NCBI GenBank assembly: GCA_963277665.1
Contig: OY728143.1
Location: forward strand, 1,118,602,110 to 1,118,666,109
DNA: 64,000 nucleotides
From: Viscum album
Taxonomy: Eukaryota > Streptophyta > Magnoliopsida > Santalales > Viscaceae
Reading direction: 5' to 3'
A model generated the notes under the pieces. It saw nothing but the letters and a program-made list of their open reading frames with translations, ran no database searches and was not told the origin of the DNA. Position numbers and translations under genes: made by a program. Shown here in pieces: positions 1 through 9,267 of this stretch (its first letter is position 1; each line of letters opens with the position of its first letter).

Positions 1-552
1 ATAAGGTGAAAATGCACGACGGTGGGCAATACTGATGGTTGTCTCGTCCGGATTTGGATATGCCAGAGCTGTGGCTATATTATCCAATGCATTAGCTTGA
101 GCATTTTGTGATCTTGGGACATAAGAGAATGTCAGTTCCAAAGGGAATTCCGCCATTAATTCTCTTATGTAATCATAAAAAGGGATTAGTTCTTCGTTTC
201 TAATGGCATAATCCCCATTGACTTGTTTGATTACCAGGTCTGGATCACCTTTCACCTTTAAGTGATTCACTTGTGCTTGAAGCGCTAATTCCAAGACTAC
301 GATGAGAGCTTAGTATTCTGCTTCATTATTGGTACCACCTTCCCACAATAATAAGGAATAAGGTAACACTTCCTTTTCTGGAGAAATGAGTACAATTCCT
401 AAGACAACTTTATTGAATTTAGGAATTTCCATTTTCCTCCCTGTTGGACTTCTTGAAGCACCATCAAAATACATTTCCCATGCCTGAGGTCTTTCTTGAA
501 TATAGAATACTTCCTCATCTGGGATTTCAATATCTAAAGATGTATCTTCCAC
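1..552 (-). pseudogene. second (archaeal-type) RNase H domain of Tat/Ogre polyprotein, partial
   Basis: Translation of the minus strand gives WEMYFDGASRSPTG, then GIVLISPEKEVLPYS, then TNNEAEY. This is the D...G(A/I)VL...E core of the additional RNase H of Tat elements, with the catalytic Asp in YFDGA and the Glu in NNEAEY. A stop follows directly after AEY, then the frame continues through ALIVVLELALQAQVNHL and the motif KGDPDLVIKQVNGDY, which carries the next catalytic Asp, and on to the window edge. The domain would cleave RNA in the RNA/DNA hybrid during reverse transcription. One stop interrupts the part seen. The start is internal to a polyprotein, so no initiation codon is expected. 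Confidence 0.85.
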
Positions 553-1158
553 TGAAGGGTGTTCATCCAGGAAATCAGCCAGAGCTTGAACCTTTTTCGC
601 CTTTTAAGACACATACTAAATGTCGAATTGCTGCAAAATAACTGGCCACCTTGCCCGAAGTCCTGTAAGCATTGGACAACTAAGAATAAATTTGAGCGGG
701 TTATTACGAGATACCAATTAGACCTCGTGATGTTGCAGGTAGTGTCTCAACTTCTGAACCACAAAGATTAATTCCAGGCAGCAATTCTCAATACTTGAAT
801 ACCGGGTTTCGGCTTCAAGCATGGTTCGACTGATATAGTAGAGGCTATTTTCATTCCTAGTATCATTCTTTTAGGCAAGGAAGGCACCCAATGATCGCTC
901 TAGAGCTATCACATAGAGGATAAGTGGTCTTCCTTCAACAGGTGGCATGAGTACCGGTGGAATCAAGAGTTATTTCTTGAGAATATCGAATGCTTATTGA
1001 CATTCTTCAGTCCACTGATAAGTGACTCCCTTCTTCATAAATTTGGTGAAGGGTAAAATTTGTACTGCTAAATTGGCGATGAAACTCCGAATATAGGATA
1101 AGTTTCCATGAAGTTATCTTAATTCATTCAAATTTTGATGAGGTTACATACCAAGGAT
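553..1158 (-). pseudogene. RT thumb/connection and Ty3-type RNase H remnant
   Basis: Downstream of the RT fingers and palm on the minus strand, fragments read GNLSYIRSFIANLA, FTKFMKKGVTYQWTEECQ, LIPPVLMPPVEGRPLILYV and ERSLGAFLA, followed by TRNENSLYYISRTM and ETRYSSIENCCLELIFVVQKL. This is the normal order of the Ty3 RT connection and first RNase H: the Y-rich segment, the W-EEC motif, the PPVL..P linker and the Y.SR...E..Y.-.E core. Stops lie after EECQ, after ILKK, after GAFLA and in the last part, so it is no longer translatable. Both an ordinary RNase H here and the extra one further left point to the Tat lineage. Confidence 0.8.
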
Positions 1159-1895
1159 TCACTTGGTCTTCTCAGGATCGACTTCAATACCACGATGGCA
1201 TACAACAAAGCTGAGAAATTTTCCTGAGGTTACCCCAAAGGCACATTTTAAGGGGTTCATCTTCAAATTATGTTGTCGAAGCTTGCAGAATATGACTTCC
1301 AAATCATCCAACTGATTACAACGTTGTTTTGATTTAACTTCCATATCGTCTACATAACATTCAACAAACTTCTCTAAGAAGGGTTTGAAGATACGATGCA
1401 TGTCACGCTGATAAGTTGCACATTCATTTTTTAAGCCAAAGGGCATTACCCGATAGAAAAACACACCCTGATGGGCTCTGAAGGCTGTAGATTCCTTGTC
1501 TTCTGGGGCCATTCTGATCTGATTATATCCGGAATATCCATCCATGAAGGAAACTTCTTCATATCCAGCTGTTGCATCAATTATAATTTCTTTAATCGGA
1601 ACTGGGAAATCATCCTTTGGACAATGCCGATTAAGATCTCTGAAATCGATGAAAACTCTAATTTGTCCGTTATTTTTCTTTAGAGGGACAATATTAGCCA
1701 ACCATTTGGGATATTGAACTTCTATGATGAATTTAGCTTTGATAAGCTTATCCACTTCAGCTTCAATTTTAGAAGCATAAGTTGGGTGTGTTCCTCTCAC
1801 GGCTTGCTTAAATCCTCAATGTTCTTCTGGTAAACCCATATGATGAGTAGCAACATCAGGATCAAGCTCGGGCATTTCTGTGTAGTCCCAAGAAA
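1159..1895 (-). pseudogene. reverse transcriptase, fingers-palm, Tat/Ogre lineage
   Basis: A 213-residue open frame (1800-1159) carries the RT core in order: HPTYASKIEAEVDKLIKA at the start, WLANIVPLKKNNGQIRVFID, LNRHCPKDDFPVP, SFMDGYSGYNQIRMAPEDK with a catalytic Asp, AFRAHQGVFFYRVMPFGLKN, and CYVDDMEVKSK, the YxDD catalytic box. It ends with CAFGVTSGKFLSFVV and GIEVDPEKTK. The same frame continues upstream to about 1895 as the linker WDYTEMPELDPDVATHHMG, broken by one TGA. All three catalytic aspartates are present, so this domain is the best kept part of the element. It is out of frame with the protease, with the shift falling near 1900. No intron is apparent between protease and RT. Confidence 0.9.
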
Positions 1896-3172
1896 ATAAA
1901 TCTCTATTTTGATTTAGAAAAAGAAATATATATCTCTTTATCTTTAAGATTAATGGCCACACTGATTAAAGTGGGGAGTGGATCTTCTTTTGTACCCAGA
2001 TTTATTTCTCTGAGTTCATCCACAGTGGTATAGATACCCTCTTCAAATGCTGGAGGAGCATCTCTGAGATCTTCATCTTCTTCTTCATCATGTGTTATTT
2101 CTTCTTTTTCTACTTGCATAGTAGATGATAAAGTAGAATTCTCGTGATCCTAAGAGATGTTGAAATTTGCATATCTTGAAGAAGAAGCTTCCATTTCTGA
2201 CCCTATTGATGATGAAGGGTCTTATTTGGGTAATTAAGAGGAGATGATGGATTGAGAATCGATATCATTGTTCACCTCCGATGTTGCTATAACTTCTTCT
2301 GGCCTAATTGGAGAAGCATATATTTGTTGGATTTCAGCAAATGAAATGAAGACGTCACCATTTGTGCTTTCATCACTGATTTGTAGATTACCAATTTCTC
2401 CCATGTTGTCTGGATCGATTGTCGTAATTGACATTATGAATCTTTCCATAAGAGTATTTTCATTTGGGTCTATCTTGTCAATTTGACTGATAGGCAACAC
2501 ATAATATGTACTCACATGTGTAAATGGATTTACAGGAATTTTTTCCAAACCATATGGAGCATTAACTTTGGTAATGTCCTTTGTTATGGATTTCTCCCTT
2601 TGCTTCATGTCATAGAATTCCGCCTCAATGTATTGAGACTCACATGTCTTGAATGGGGCCTTATCACGATACAATGTCCCAACATGACCATCAAAACAAT
2701 ATTTGAGACACTGATGGTATGATGAAGGGATAGCCGCATGTTGATGTAGCCAGGGTCTTCCAAGCAAGATGTTGAAGGATGAGTATTGATCAACAAACAT
2801 AAAATTTGAATTGGATACAAGATCTCCAAACTGAGTTCTGAGTGTAACTTCACCCAGAGGTTCTTGTTCATTTTTATCATATCCTTGTAACATCATGGTA
2901 GAAGGAGATAAATCAGATTCTGTGAGGCCCAATCGACAAAGTGTACGAATGGGCATGAGGTTGAATCCTGATCCATTTTCAATGAAAGCCCTTCGATCAT
3001 CCACGCCATTGACCTTTCCAGACAAGTACAGTGGTCTAATATGACCATGCACAACATCATCTTCATCTTCATCAGTAAAAGAAATTATTGCATGGAATTC
3101 TTTAGGATTATTCTCAATTTGAAAGACTTCAGCTGTAGCAATTTCAGTTTCAAACTCATGAGGACTTGACAA
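1896..3172 (-). pseudogene. aspartic protease and protease-RT linker
   Basis: The main open frame (3172-2234) continues the gag frame after a single TAA at 3188-3190. Its middle has SGKVNGVDDRRAFIENGSG and NLMPIRTLCRLGL, then FGDLVSNSNFMFVD and SFNILLGRPWLHQHAAIPSS. This is the retropepsin pattern of Tat elements: a flap region and the ILLGRPWLH motif that corresponds to the usual ILGxPxL. The catalytic triad, normally D-[NG/S]-G, reads E-N-G here, so the active-site Asp is replaced by Glu. The acidic spacer after it (2119-1904) ends KDKEIYISFSKSK and then loses the frame. The product would mature the Gag-Pol polyprotein; with Glu at the active site it is probably inactive even apart from the stops. 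Confidence 0.85.
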
Positions 3173-3187
3173 AGCCTCGATGAGTGA

Positions 3188-3730
3188 TTACCGAAGATCT
3201 TCTGACAGATTCAGAGCATCCAGAATTGATAACTTTGCTGGAACTTGGGCCAACTCTTTCAATATATCATACTTTTGATCCATAGGTCTGTGTTTCCCAA
3301 TAGGAATATGTGGTTTAGAAGGTACCTTGGAAGCATATGCTTTGGAAGTTGATGCATCTTGTATTGGGATAGGAGTTGGCAATATTCCTGGTTTTGGAAG
3401 ATTAGACCGATTAGATCCATTTACTTGCTGAGAGGAAGAATATGGAACCTTCAACCAGTATTCCAAAATAACTATTCTAGGACTGAATTTGCTATTGGTA
3501 GAAGAACTTTCTTGTTCTTGCTGAGCTCGATGAAGAGATCTACCACAAGTTTCTGCTGTGTATACAGTTCTAGCAGGGGTTGAATTGGAATAGTGGCTTC
3601 TGAAAAATCCATGTCTTCCCCTGTATCCTGATCCCCTGGAACGTACTTTGATTCCTCTATTTGATACAAGGAATTCAGGCTCATTGAAATTGAATCTGCG
3701 ACTGGCATATGGATCTGTTAATTGAATCAT
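3188..3730 (-). pseudogene. gag C-terminal / gag-pro linker region
   Basis: This 180-residue frame is in register with gag upstream and protease downstream (starts at 5800, 4951, 3730 and 3172 differ by multiples of three). It is Ser-, Pro- and Arg-rich in its first two thirds, which I cannot assign, and ends with KYDILKELAQVPAKLSILDA followed by LNLSEDLR. That last segment is the short conserved block that precedes the protease in many Tat/Ogre polyproteins. No CCHC knuckle is visible. One TAA separates it from the protease frame. Its function beyond linking gag to protease is unknown. Confidence 0.65.
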
Positions 3731-4216
3731 ATTAACAGAGCCAAAGATTAACTCTTCATCTAATGAAGACTCTTCCTGATTAACCTGTTTAGGCTATGCC
3801 GTTTGGTGGGGAGGTGCCTGTGGCTTGGAAGTAGATGGCATGAAATCTACCAAAGTCAAAGACAACTTAGGCTTCGACACATACTCATCTTCTTCTGATT
3901 GTTTTTATTTCTTTAAATCATGTCGTTTCTTGGAGGACTTTCCCTCTGACGAAGAGGGTTTTGCCGCAACATTCATGGCAGAAGACACAATTGGTTTCCA
4001 TAATTGTGTTTGAAAAATAGCATGAGTTCAATTGATTGTCTTTCTGACCATCCAATCATCATACTTCTTTGCATTTTTTCTTTTGACTTCTTTCTATTCA
4101 CCTTTATCCTCTGGAACTGTAGTAGTGACACATGCTATCTGGGCTGAGGAGCCTTCCAATGTCACCTGTCCCGAGTCGACCGTCTTTTTAAGGAGGTCTT
4201 TGAAGACAAAATACTC

Positions 4217-4951
4217 TCAGATGGGATGCCCCAACATTTGATAAAAAGGTAAATAATTGGGATGGTCTTCATCTCCTTTCTTGTTTGGCCTCTTGGGCAT
4301 TGGCAATTGAACCAAATTGTTTTCCAGAGCTGAAATGAAATTACTAGGAACTTGTTCATTTCGGAAAGAGTATGTTTTGCTCTTAAGATCCTCAAATTGT
4401 TTTTGTCTTTGATCTCGTTGATCGTCTGGATTAAAAGGCATTTGTTGTTGGCACTCAGAAGGTGGAGCCCTTCGAGAAGATGAACGTTTTGAGGTAGAAA
4501 CAGGTACAGGTGCTTGTTTAAGCATAACTGTAGCAGTTTCTACTTTACCCATTCTCCTTCCTAGAGCTGATTGAATTACACGAGATTTATCCTTAGCCTG
4601 TATAAGGGAATCTTCAATCTTCTGAGCAATTGAAGTAAGGTCTCGAAACCATACTGTGTATTTCACAGGGATTAACGGTGTGCGTAATTCTTCACACAGA
4701 TTTTCTACACAGATTGGAAACAATTCTTTTTGAGGGAATGCTAAACTCAAGGAATATGTTAATCCCTTCCATCGAGCAATGAAATAAGAAACCCTTTCAT
4801 TCTCCCTTTGCTTACAGTTTGTAAGATCGAAAACTGTTGTCTTTGGCAAAGTTGAGCTGAACTGAAGGAGGATTTTTTTGCGAATATCCTCCCATCCGGT
4901 AATTGACTGGGATTGCAAGCTTGTATACCATATAAAAGATGGTCCTTGCAA
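4217..4951 (-). pseudogene. Gag capsid core (retrotransposon gag domain)
   Basis: The frame begins GPSFIWYTSLQSQSITGWED and continues IRKKILLQFSS, LTNCKQRENERVSYFIARWK and LSLAFPQKELFPICVENL. This is the standard plant retrotransposon gag fold: a 'W...L...I..W..L...F...F' capsid helix set followed by the Q...E.V..Y..RW segment. The later part is basic and Gln-rich (QCQQQMPF, QRDQRQKQFEDLKSK) and ends with MLGHPI. Gag would form the cytoplasmic virus-like particle. It lies in one frame with the pieces on either side, separated by a few stops. Confidence 0.85.
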
Positions 4952-5800
4952 GGTTCACACGAAGCATCTGAGTTTCACTGCTTCTTACTGCTCCGGAGTT
5001 CCCATCATAGGATCGCAACAAGAAACGTAATGCGTCAAATTATGTTTAGGATCACTTGATCCATTGAAAATAGGTAATATAAGGTTCCCAAAACTGGATG
5101 GAAGAGAAATTGAATCTACCCATTCAGGTTAAACTTTATTTTCTAGTTGAACTTGCGCACGCTTCCCTTCCATGGTTTCTAACCGAGCTATTAATGACTG
5201 AATAGTAGTTATTAACCTTTGAGAAGCATCCGGTTGAACTTGGACTTGGGTAGGTGCAATGACTGGAGCTTGGACAGATGTGGCGATTGGTGCTGCAAAT
5301 GATGGTAGTACTGCTAACTTTTTTTGCACTTGACCCGTATGATTAGACCTGTGAGGGTGTACTGATAGAGGAGGATATTTTTGATCTATCTCAGTAGCTG
5401 CAAAAAATTCCTTTGGCTAACTGACTCCAGCATGCTTAAGAAGAAGACTACTCTGAAGTAGTTCTGCATTCAACCTTGTTAATTCTTTCATTTCTTCCTC
5501 CTGTTGTGCAACCCTCTTCTCTAGTGAGAGCGATTGAACTTCTCCAGAGGAAGGATATGTAACCTGGTTCTTTCTCTTCCCATTGTTGGATCCTTTTCGG
5601 AGAGGGGGAAGTGGGTTACTCGAAGGATTACCGTGGTTCTGAGTAATCCTTTGACTTCGTGTACGCACACCTTCTTCATTTGTGTCGGTGCGTACATCTT
5701 CTTGAGCAGGAACCTCTTCATCTGAGTCCCCTGATTGAGACTCATCTGGTGGATCAACAACAACGGAATTGATGACATTGATTGATTCATAACTCATCAC
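4952..5800 (-). pseudogene. Gag N-terminal region
   Basis: Two open stretches, 5800-5417 and 5329-5129, lie in the gag frame, so I read them as the gag N-terminus. The first holds an acidic segment (DPPDESQSGDSDEEVPAQED), a basic stretch around NNGKRKNQVTYPSSG, and a probable coiled coil LEKRVAQQEEEMKELTRLNA ending LLQSSLLLKHAGVS. The second is Pro/Gln/Val-rich and ends with LIARLETMEGKRAQVQLENKV. Such low-complexity, coiled-coil N-termini are usual in Tat gag. The MMSYES start at 5800 is the first Met of the frame and a reasonable start. At least one stop (5417-5419) interrupts it. Confidence 0.7.
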
Positions 5801-6117
5801 ATCCCTTCTATCAGCATTTCAGTGATATTGTCTTATTCCATGTCTTTGATGAGACATTGCCTTTTGTTGATTTGATCCCTCAGGAACTTCTTGACGAACC
5901 GTAATTTCGAGGGAATCTCCTGATAATTTGGCTATTCATTCCTCTTGAGGTTTCTTCCCCAATCGAGAAAAGACCGACTTTCTCTGAGGAGGGGATTGAT
6001 GATTTGAAAAAGTCCCAGTCTAGTGGGCTGGGGATGTTCCTGCTGTTCTTGCTCAACTCCTCGAATCCTATTTTTTGATTCCGAGGGTTGGTTTAAAAGA
6101 GTCCCCTGTCTGGAAAG
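5801..6117 (-). other. non-coding spacer between pre-gag ORF and gag
   Basis: About 320 bases inside the Tat element between the two coding blocks. I see no open frame and no repeat here beyond short pyrimidine-rich stretches. It probably belongs to the long leader of the element. Confidence 0.4.
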
Positions 6118-6892
6118 CTAGGGTGGTTCTTGACATGTTATGTCTGAGACTTTCTTGAATGTCCTCCTGATCTTGCGAACCTTAGTCCGGAAATTAGCTG
6201 GATGCATTAACCCGTATCCGCTTTTATCACCCGGTTCAAAAGACCGTTGGATGATTTCCAACACTTCTGTCACTTGGTGACGTGCTTGCTCCAAACGAGA
6301 GGCCTGTTTAATATTCTCATTCACTTGATGGAAGAGTAATTCAACAACTTGTTCTCTGTATTCTTGATTATGAGAGTATCTAGTTGAAGCCTGTTCTTGG
6401 GCAAGCTTTTGATTACAAACAAATCCCATTGACTGTGGCTGTCCATGGGCAATAACATTGCATGAGACCATTTTCGGTGGGGTTTGCTGACTGGAGAGCA
6501 CCATGAAATGCTGTGCTCCATAAACACCCCGTCCTCTGACACAAATACCAGATGAGGCATTGGCAATTAACTGACGCAATCTTCTTAGTGCTCCAAGGCA
6601 TGAACTTTGAAGGGATCTCTGCTGCTTTTCAGCCTTCGGATATCGAGATACTGATAGAGACGCCAAATCAATCTGACGTTGTAACCCTTCTATTATCTTT
6701 AAGATGATTTCCATATTCATCAGAAGATAATACTGTCTTTTTCAACTGACAAAGAGTTTTCCATATGTTGAGACGAATGTCATGAATTTCATCTTCCCTT
6801 AACATTTCTGGAATATTATATTGAGAGTCAGCCAAAGACCAAAACATGACTGGAACTTCACCTTTCACCAGTTTTTTTCTCATGTTAAACAT
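6118..6892 (-). pseudogene. pre-gag ORF, similar in position to ORF1 of Ogre elements
   Basis: Two overlapping frames, 6892-6668 (74 aa) and 6720-6118 (200 aa), lie between the primer binding site and gag. The longer starts MNMEIILKIIEGLQRQID, has a basic patch around GALRRLRQLIANAS, a region rich in Gln (QVVELLFHQVNENIKQASRL) and a basic end with FRTKVRKIRRTFKK. The shorter contains WSLADSQYNIPEML and KKTVLSSDEYGNHLKDN. They are one frame apart, so a frameshift in a single original ORF is likely. I recognise no domain. Ogre-type elements carry an ORF1 of unknown function in this place; that match in position is the only basis for the label. Confidence 0.5.
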
Positions 6893-6939
6893 TTCTTATT
6901 TATCATTTGATGATGATTCTTCAACCTGATTTGACCAGA

Positions 6940-6958
6940 GTTTGTGTCGGGTTCACCA
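6940..6958 (-). promoter_or_regulatory. primer binding site of the Tat element
   Basis: Minus strand reads TGGTGAACCCGACACAAAC, starting with the TGG that pairs with a tRNA CCA end and followed by a sequence complementary to a tRNA 3' acceptor and T-stem. It lies four bases inside the LTR end TGTTTC / GAAACA. I cannot say which tRNA is the primer. Confidence 0.6.
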
Positions 6959-7865
6959 TTTTTGTTTCCCTCGGAATCCAGGGATGAACACCTTGATGGG
7001 CGGTTCAAACATTCCGATCGGTTTCTAACGGGTTTGTTTGTAGAACCGGAAACATCCAATGATTCCACATCCATTCAAACCTACTTTCCAAAGGTAGGTT
7101 CTAGTTAGTTTTTGGGCTGATGAGGCTTAGGAATTTTCATTGGTCGAGAGGATGGGAGGTCGGACTCATCACACCTTTTTGAGGGGAATTATTGTCTACT
7201 CCGAGACTCTCTTTATAGATCTAAGTTATGTTCCTGAATCCTTATTACATTACCTAGTATAAAATGAGCTTTCCTTCAGATCTGACAATCAATGATTAAA
7301 TATGTAGGAAATTTAGAGAATCTTTTATATGTATTTGAGGTTCTTCATTGATAGAGAATCATCTGTATTTATTAGAGATTCTTGGTCAATGGTACCCTTC
7401 GACACATTTATATAGAAGTCTCTTGGTCATTATGATGACCATGAGGGATTTAAAGCCACTCAGTGGGGCACTTGAGGTTTATTTTCATTTAGAAGGACAT
7501 TGATTAATTTAGAGTTGGGATCGGACCCGTAGACGGGCTACCAACGTATCCTTTGTTTAAAAAAGGAATCAGAACCCACGTAGTTCGAGTAAGGGAGTTT
7601 GATGTTCCAGATTGATGGCTCAAAGAAGGATGTCACAATTAATTTTACACTCTAATATCACGTGAGTCATGATCTGTGTGAGAAACAAGAGGTATTGGTA
7701 AAAATTAGAAAATTATGCCATGAAATATGCAATCATAATAAATAATGTGGGGCTTATGTATGCATGACTGCCCTGATAAATAAAGGTTATGATTTACTTT
7801 AGGGAAGAAATCCAGGAACATGGTCCATAAAGGTATATGTGCTTTATGGATATTTTGAATACTCT

Positions 7866-8325
7866 AACGTGGGGCTTACTCCTGAAAAGGAGGCCCAAAT
7901 TATGAGAAGACTAATGATTGGGTTTTACTCCTGAAAAGGAATCCCAGATCAAAGGTAAATTAGGACTGGTTAAGAGAAATTAAGACTAGGGCTTACTCTT
8001 GAAAAGGAGGCCCAGGTAAAGGATTAAGGTTTGGGGCTTACTCCTGAGGAGGATGCCCAAATTAGGGGACTCGGGCTTACTCCTAAGGAGAATGCCCAGA
8101 TTTGGGAACTTTTAGAATTGGGGCTTTCTCCTAAGGAGGATGCCCAAGTTAAGAATTATGACTGGGGCTTACTCCTAAGGAGGATGCCCATATTTGAGAC
8201 TGGGGCTTACTCCTGAAAAGGAATCCCAGGTTAGGGGATCTGGGGCTTACTCCTAAGAGGATGCCCAAATTAGAGGACTTATGACTGGGGATTATTCCTG
8301 AAAAGGAGACCCAGGTTAAGGATTC
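7866..8325. repeat. irregular tandem array of about ten 27-bp hairpin repeats
   Basis: The core GGGGCTTACTCCTAAGGAGG followed by ATGCCCA recurs about ten times, with variants carrying TGAAAAGGAGGCCCA. Unit spacing varies from 38 to about 70 bases because the linkers differ. Each core is an imperfect palindrome: GGGC pairs with GCCC and CTCCT with AGGAG around a two- to four-base loop. It lies in the R-U5 part of the Tat LTR, so every transcript would carry it. The open frames over it are by-products of the repeat. Confidence 0.85.
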
Positions 8326-8595
8326 TCTCATCTTAAAGGATGAGGTTGATTGAATGAAATCTCAATCTTTAGTGACATAAAGATGTGTAAATCACTAGGT
8401 TTTGAGAGGTATTCCATAGAATTCCTTTCAGATAAGGAAGTCAAATCAAAAAATCATGCCATAAATGGCTTTGAAGAGTGTATTGAAGACTGAATCTTGA
8501 ATAGTAAAGGTTTAATGTCTTAAGAGGGGTGAAATTGGCAAGAAAGGCACCCAAAAAGGCATGGACATGCAATTCCTGGCAGGCGTGCATGTACT

Positions 8596-9135
8596 ACGTG
8601 TGTGCGCAAGTCCTGGACATGCAGGTATTCCTGTGCGACACATGCTGTACTTGGGCGACAGTTAACCAGCAGGGTAATACTTGAGCGACTCTTGATTAAA
8701 GCCTTTAGAATCCCCTTGAGGTTCTTTCAGAAGAGGGGCGCGCAAGTTCTATTGAAGGAGTATGGCGGCGCACAAGTGTGGCCTTTTCCCTTAAGGGCTG
8801 ACCACTTTTTCGCGCAAGTGATGATGAGTTTCAACACTTAAGCCTTCCTCCCCCTCTTTAGATCTTCCGTTCTAGGTAAGAAATTACCTTAGAAATGCTT
8901 CGGAAGCATTGAGAAGAGACTAGGGCACCGGGAGCTCAAATATGAGTTTCTGGAAAAATCCTCTCTGAATGGGGGGCCCACAGGGTCTATTTATAGGCTG
9001 GAGAAGACCCTGGGCGGTTATCCTTTTGGGCACGCAAGTGAATTGCACGACCAACTTCGGCGCACAAGTGTACTTGCGCGACCATTGCGGTGTGCAAGTA
9101 TACTTGCGCGACCATTGTAAAACTTGTGCGAACCT
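8596..9135. repeat. cluster of GCGCAAGT / ACTTGCGC motifs
   Basis: The motif GCGCAAGT, its reverse complement ACTTGCGC, and near variants (GCACAAGT, ACTTGGGCGAC, ACTTGAGCGAC) occur about a dozen times. The clearest are a pair at 9060-9083 and 9090-9115, each an inverted repeat of the type CAAGTGTACTTGCGCGACC. The cluster spans the TATA box and the presumed start site of the Tat LTR. Confidence 0.7.
8988..8995 (-). promoter_or_regulatory. TATA box of the Tat LTR
   Basis: Minus strand TATAAATA inside CAGCCTATAAATAGACCC. Transcription would run leftward and start near 8960. Position and context fit an LTR core promoter. Confidence 0.55.
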
Positions 9136-9267
9136 TGCACAATGTTCTTCTTATTCCTTCCTTTTTCAATTTGTTGATAATTGTACAAAGGATGAATCAC
9201 TTTGAGCTAAGATATCCCCCTTTTCTAATCTTTAGACTATGTGATGAAAGGAGCATCAACAATAACA

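Larger units (their letters stand above)
1..9267 (-). mobile_element. Tat/Ogre-type Ty3 LTR retrotransposon, 5' part
   Basis: The element is transcribed right to left. In that direction the sequence shows a 5' LTR (9267 to 6963), a primer binding site, a pre-gag open frame, gag, aspartic protease, RT, a Ty3-type RNase H and a second RNase H that runs off the left edge. The integrase and the 3' LTR must lie outside the window. The second RNase H after the usual one is a hallmark of the Tat group (Tat, Ogre, Retand). Gag and protease share one frame from 5800 to 1904, and the polymerase part lies in another frame. Several stops make the copy inactive. It is clearly less eroded than the AT-rich elements to its right, so it probably inserted later. 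The missing left end prevents a test of the target-site duplication. Confidence 0.9.
6963..9267 (-). repeat. 5' LTR of the Tat element (about 2.3 kb)
   Basis: On the plus strand the block begins TGTTTCCC next to the primer site and the best candidate far end is AATAACA at 9261-9267, giving TGTT...AACA ends. The core promoter is at 8988-8995, so the U3 is only about 300 bp while R-U5 is about 2 kb. It holds an irregular hairpin repeat array (7866-8325) and GCGCAAGT-type motifs (8596-9135). AT content rises sharply past 9240, which agrees with the boundary. The far end is inferred, since the partner LTR is outside the window. Confidence 0.6.

Noticed and set aside
8031..8216. open frame with a repeating GLTPKEDAQ pattern
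   Set aside because: It is the translation of the hairpin repeat array in the Tat LTR, not a protein gene.
7866..8325. possible CRISPR-like array (short palindromic repeats with variable spacers)
   Set aside because: Repeat cores vary, spacer lengths are irregular, and the locus is inside a plant LTR.
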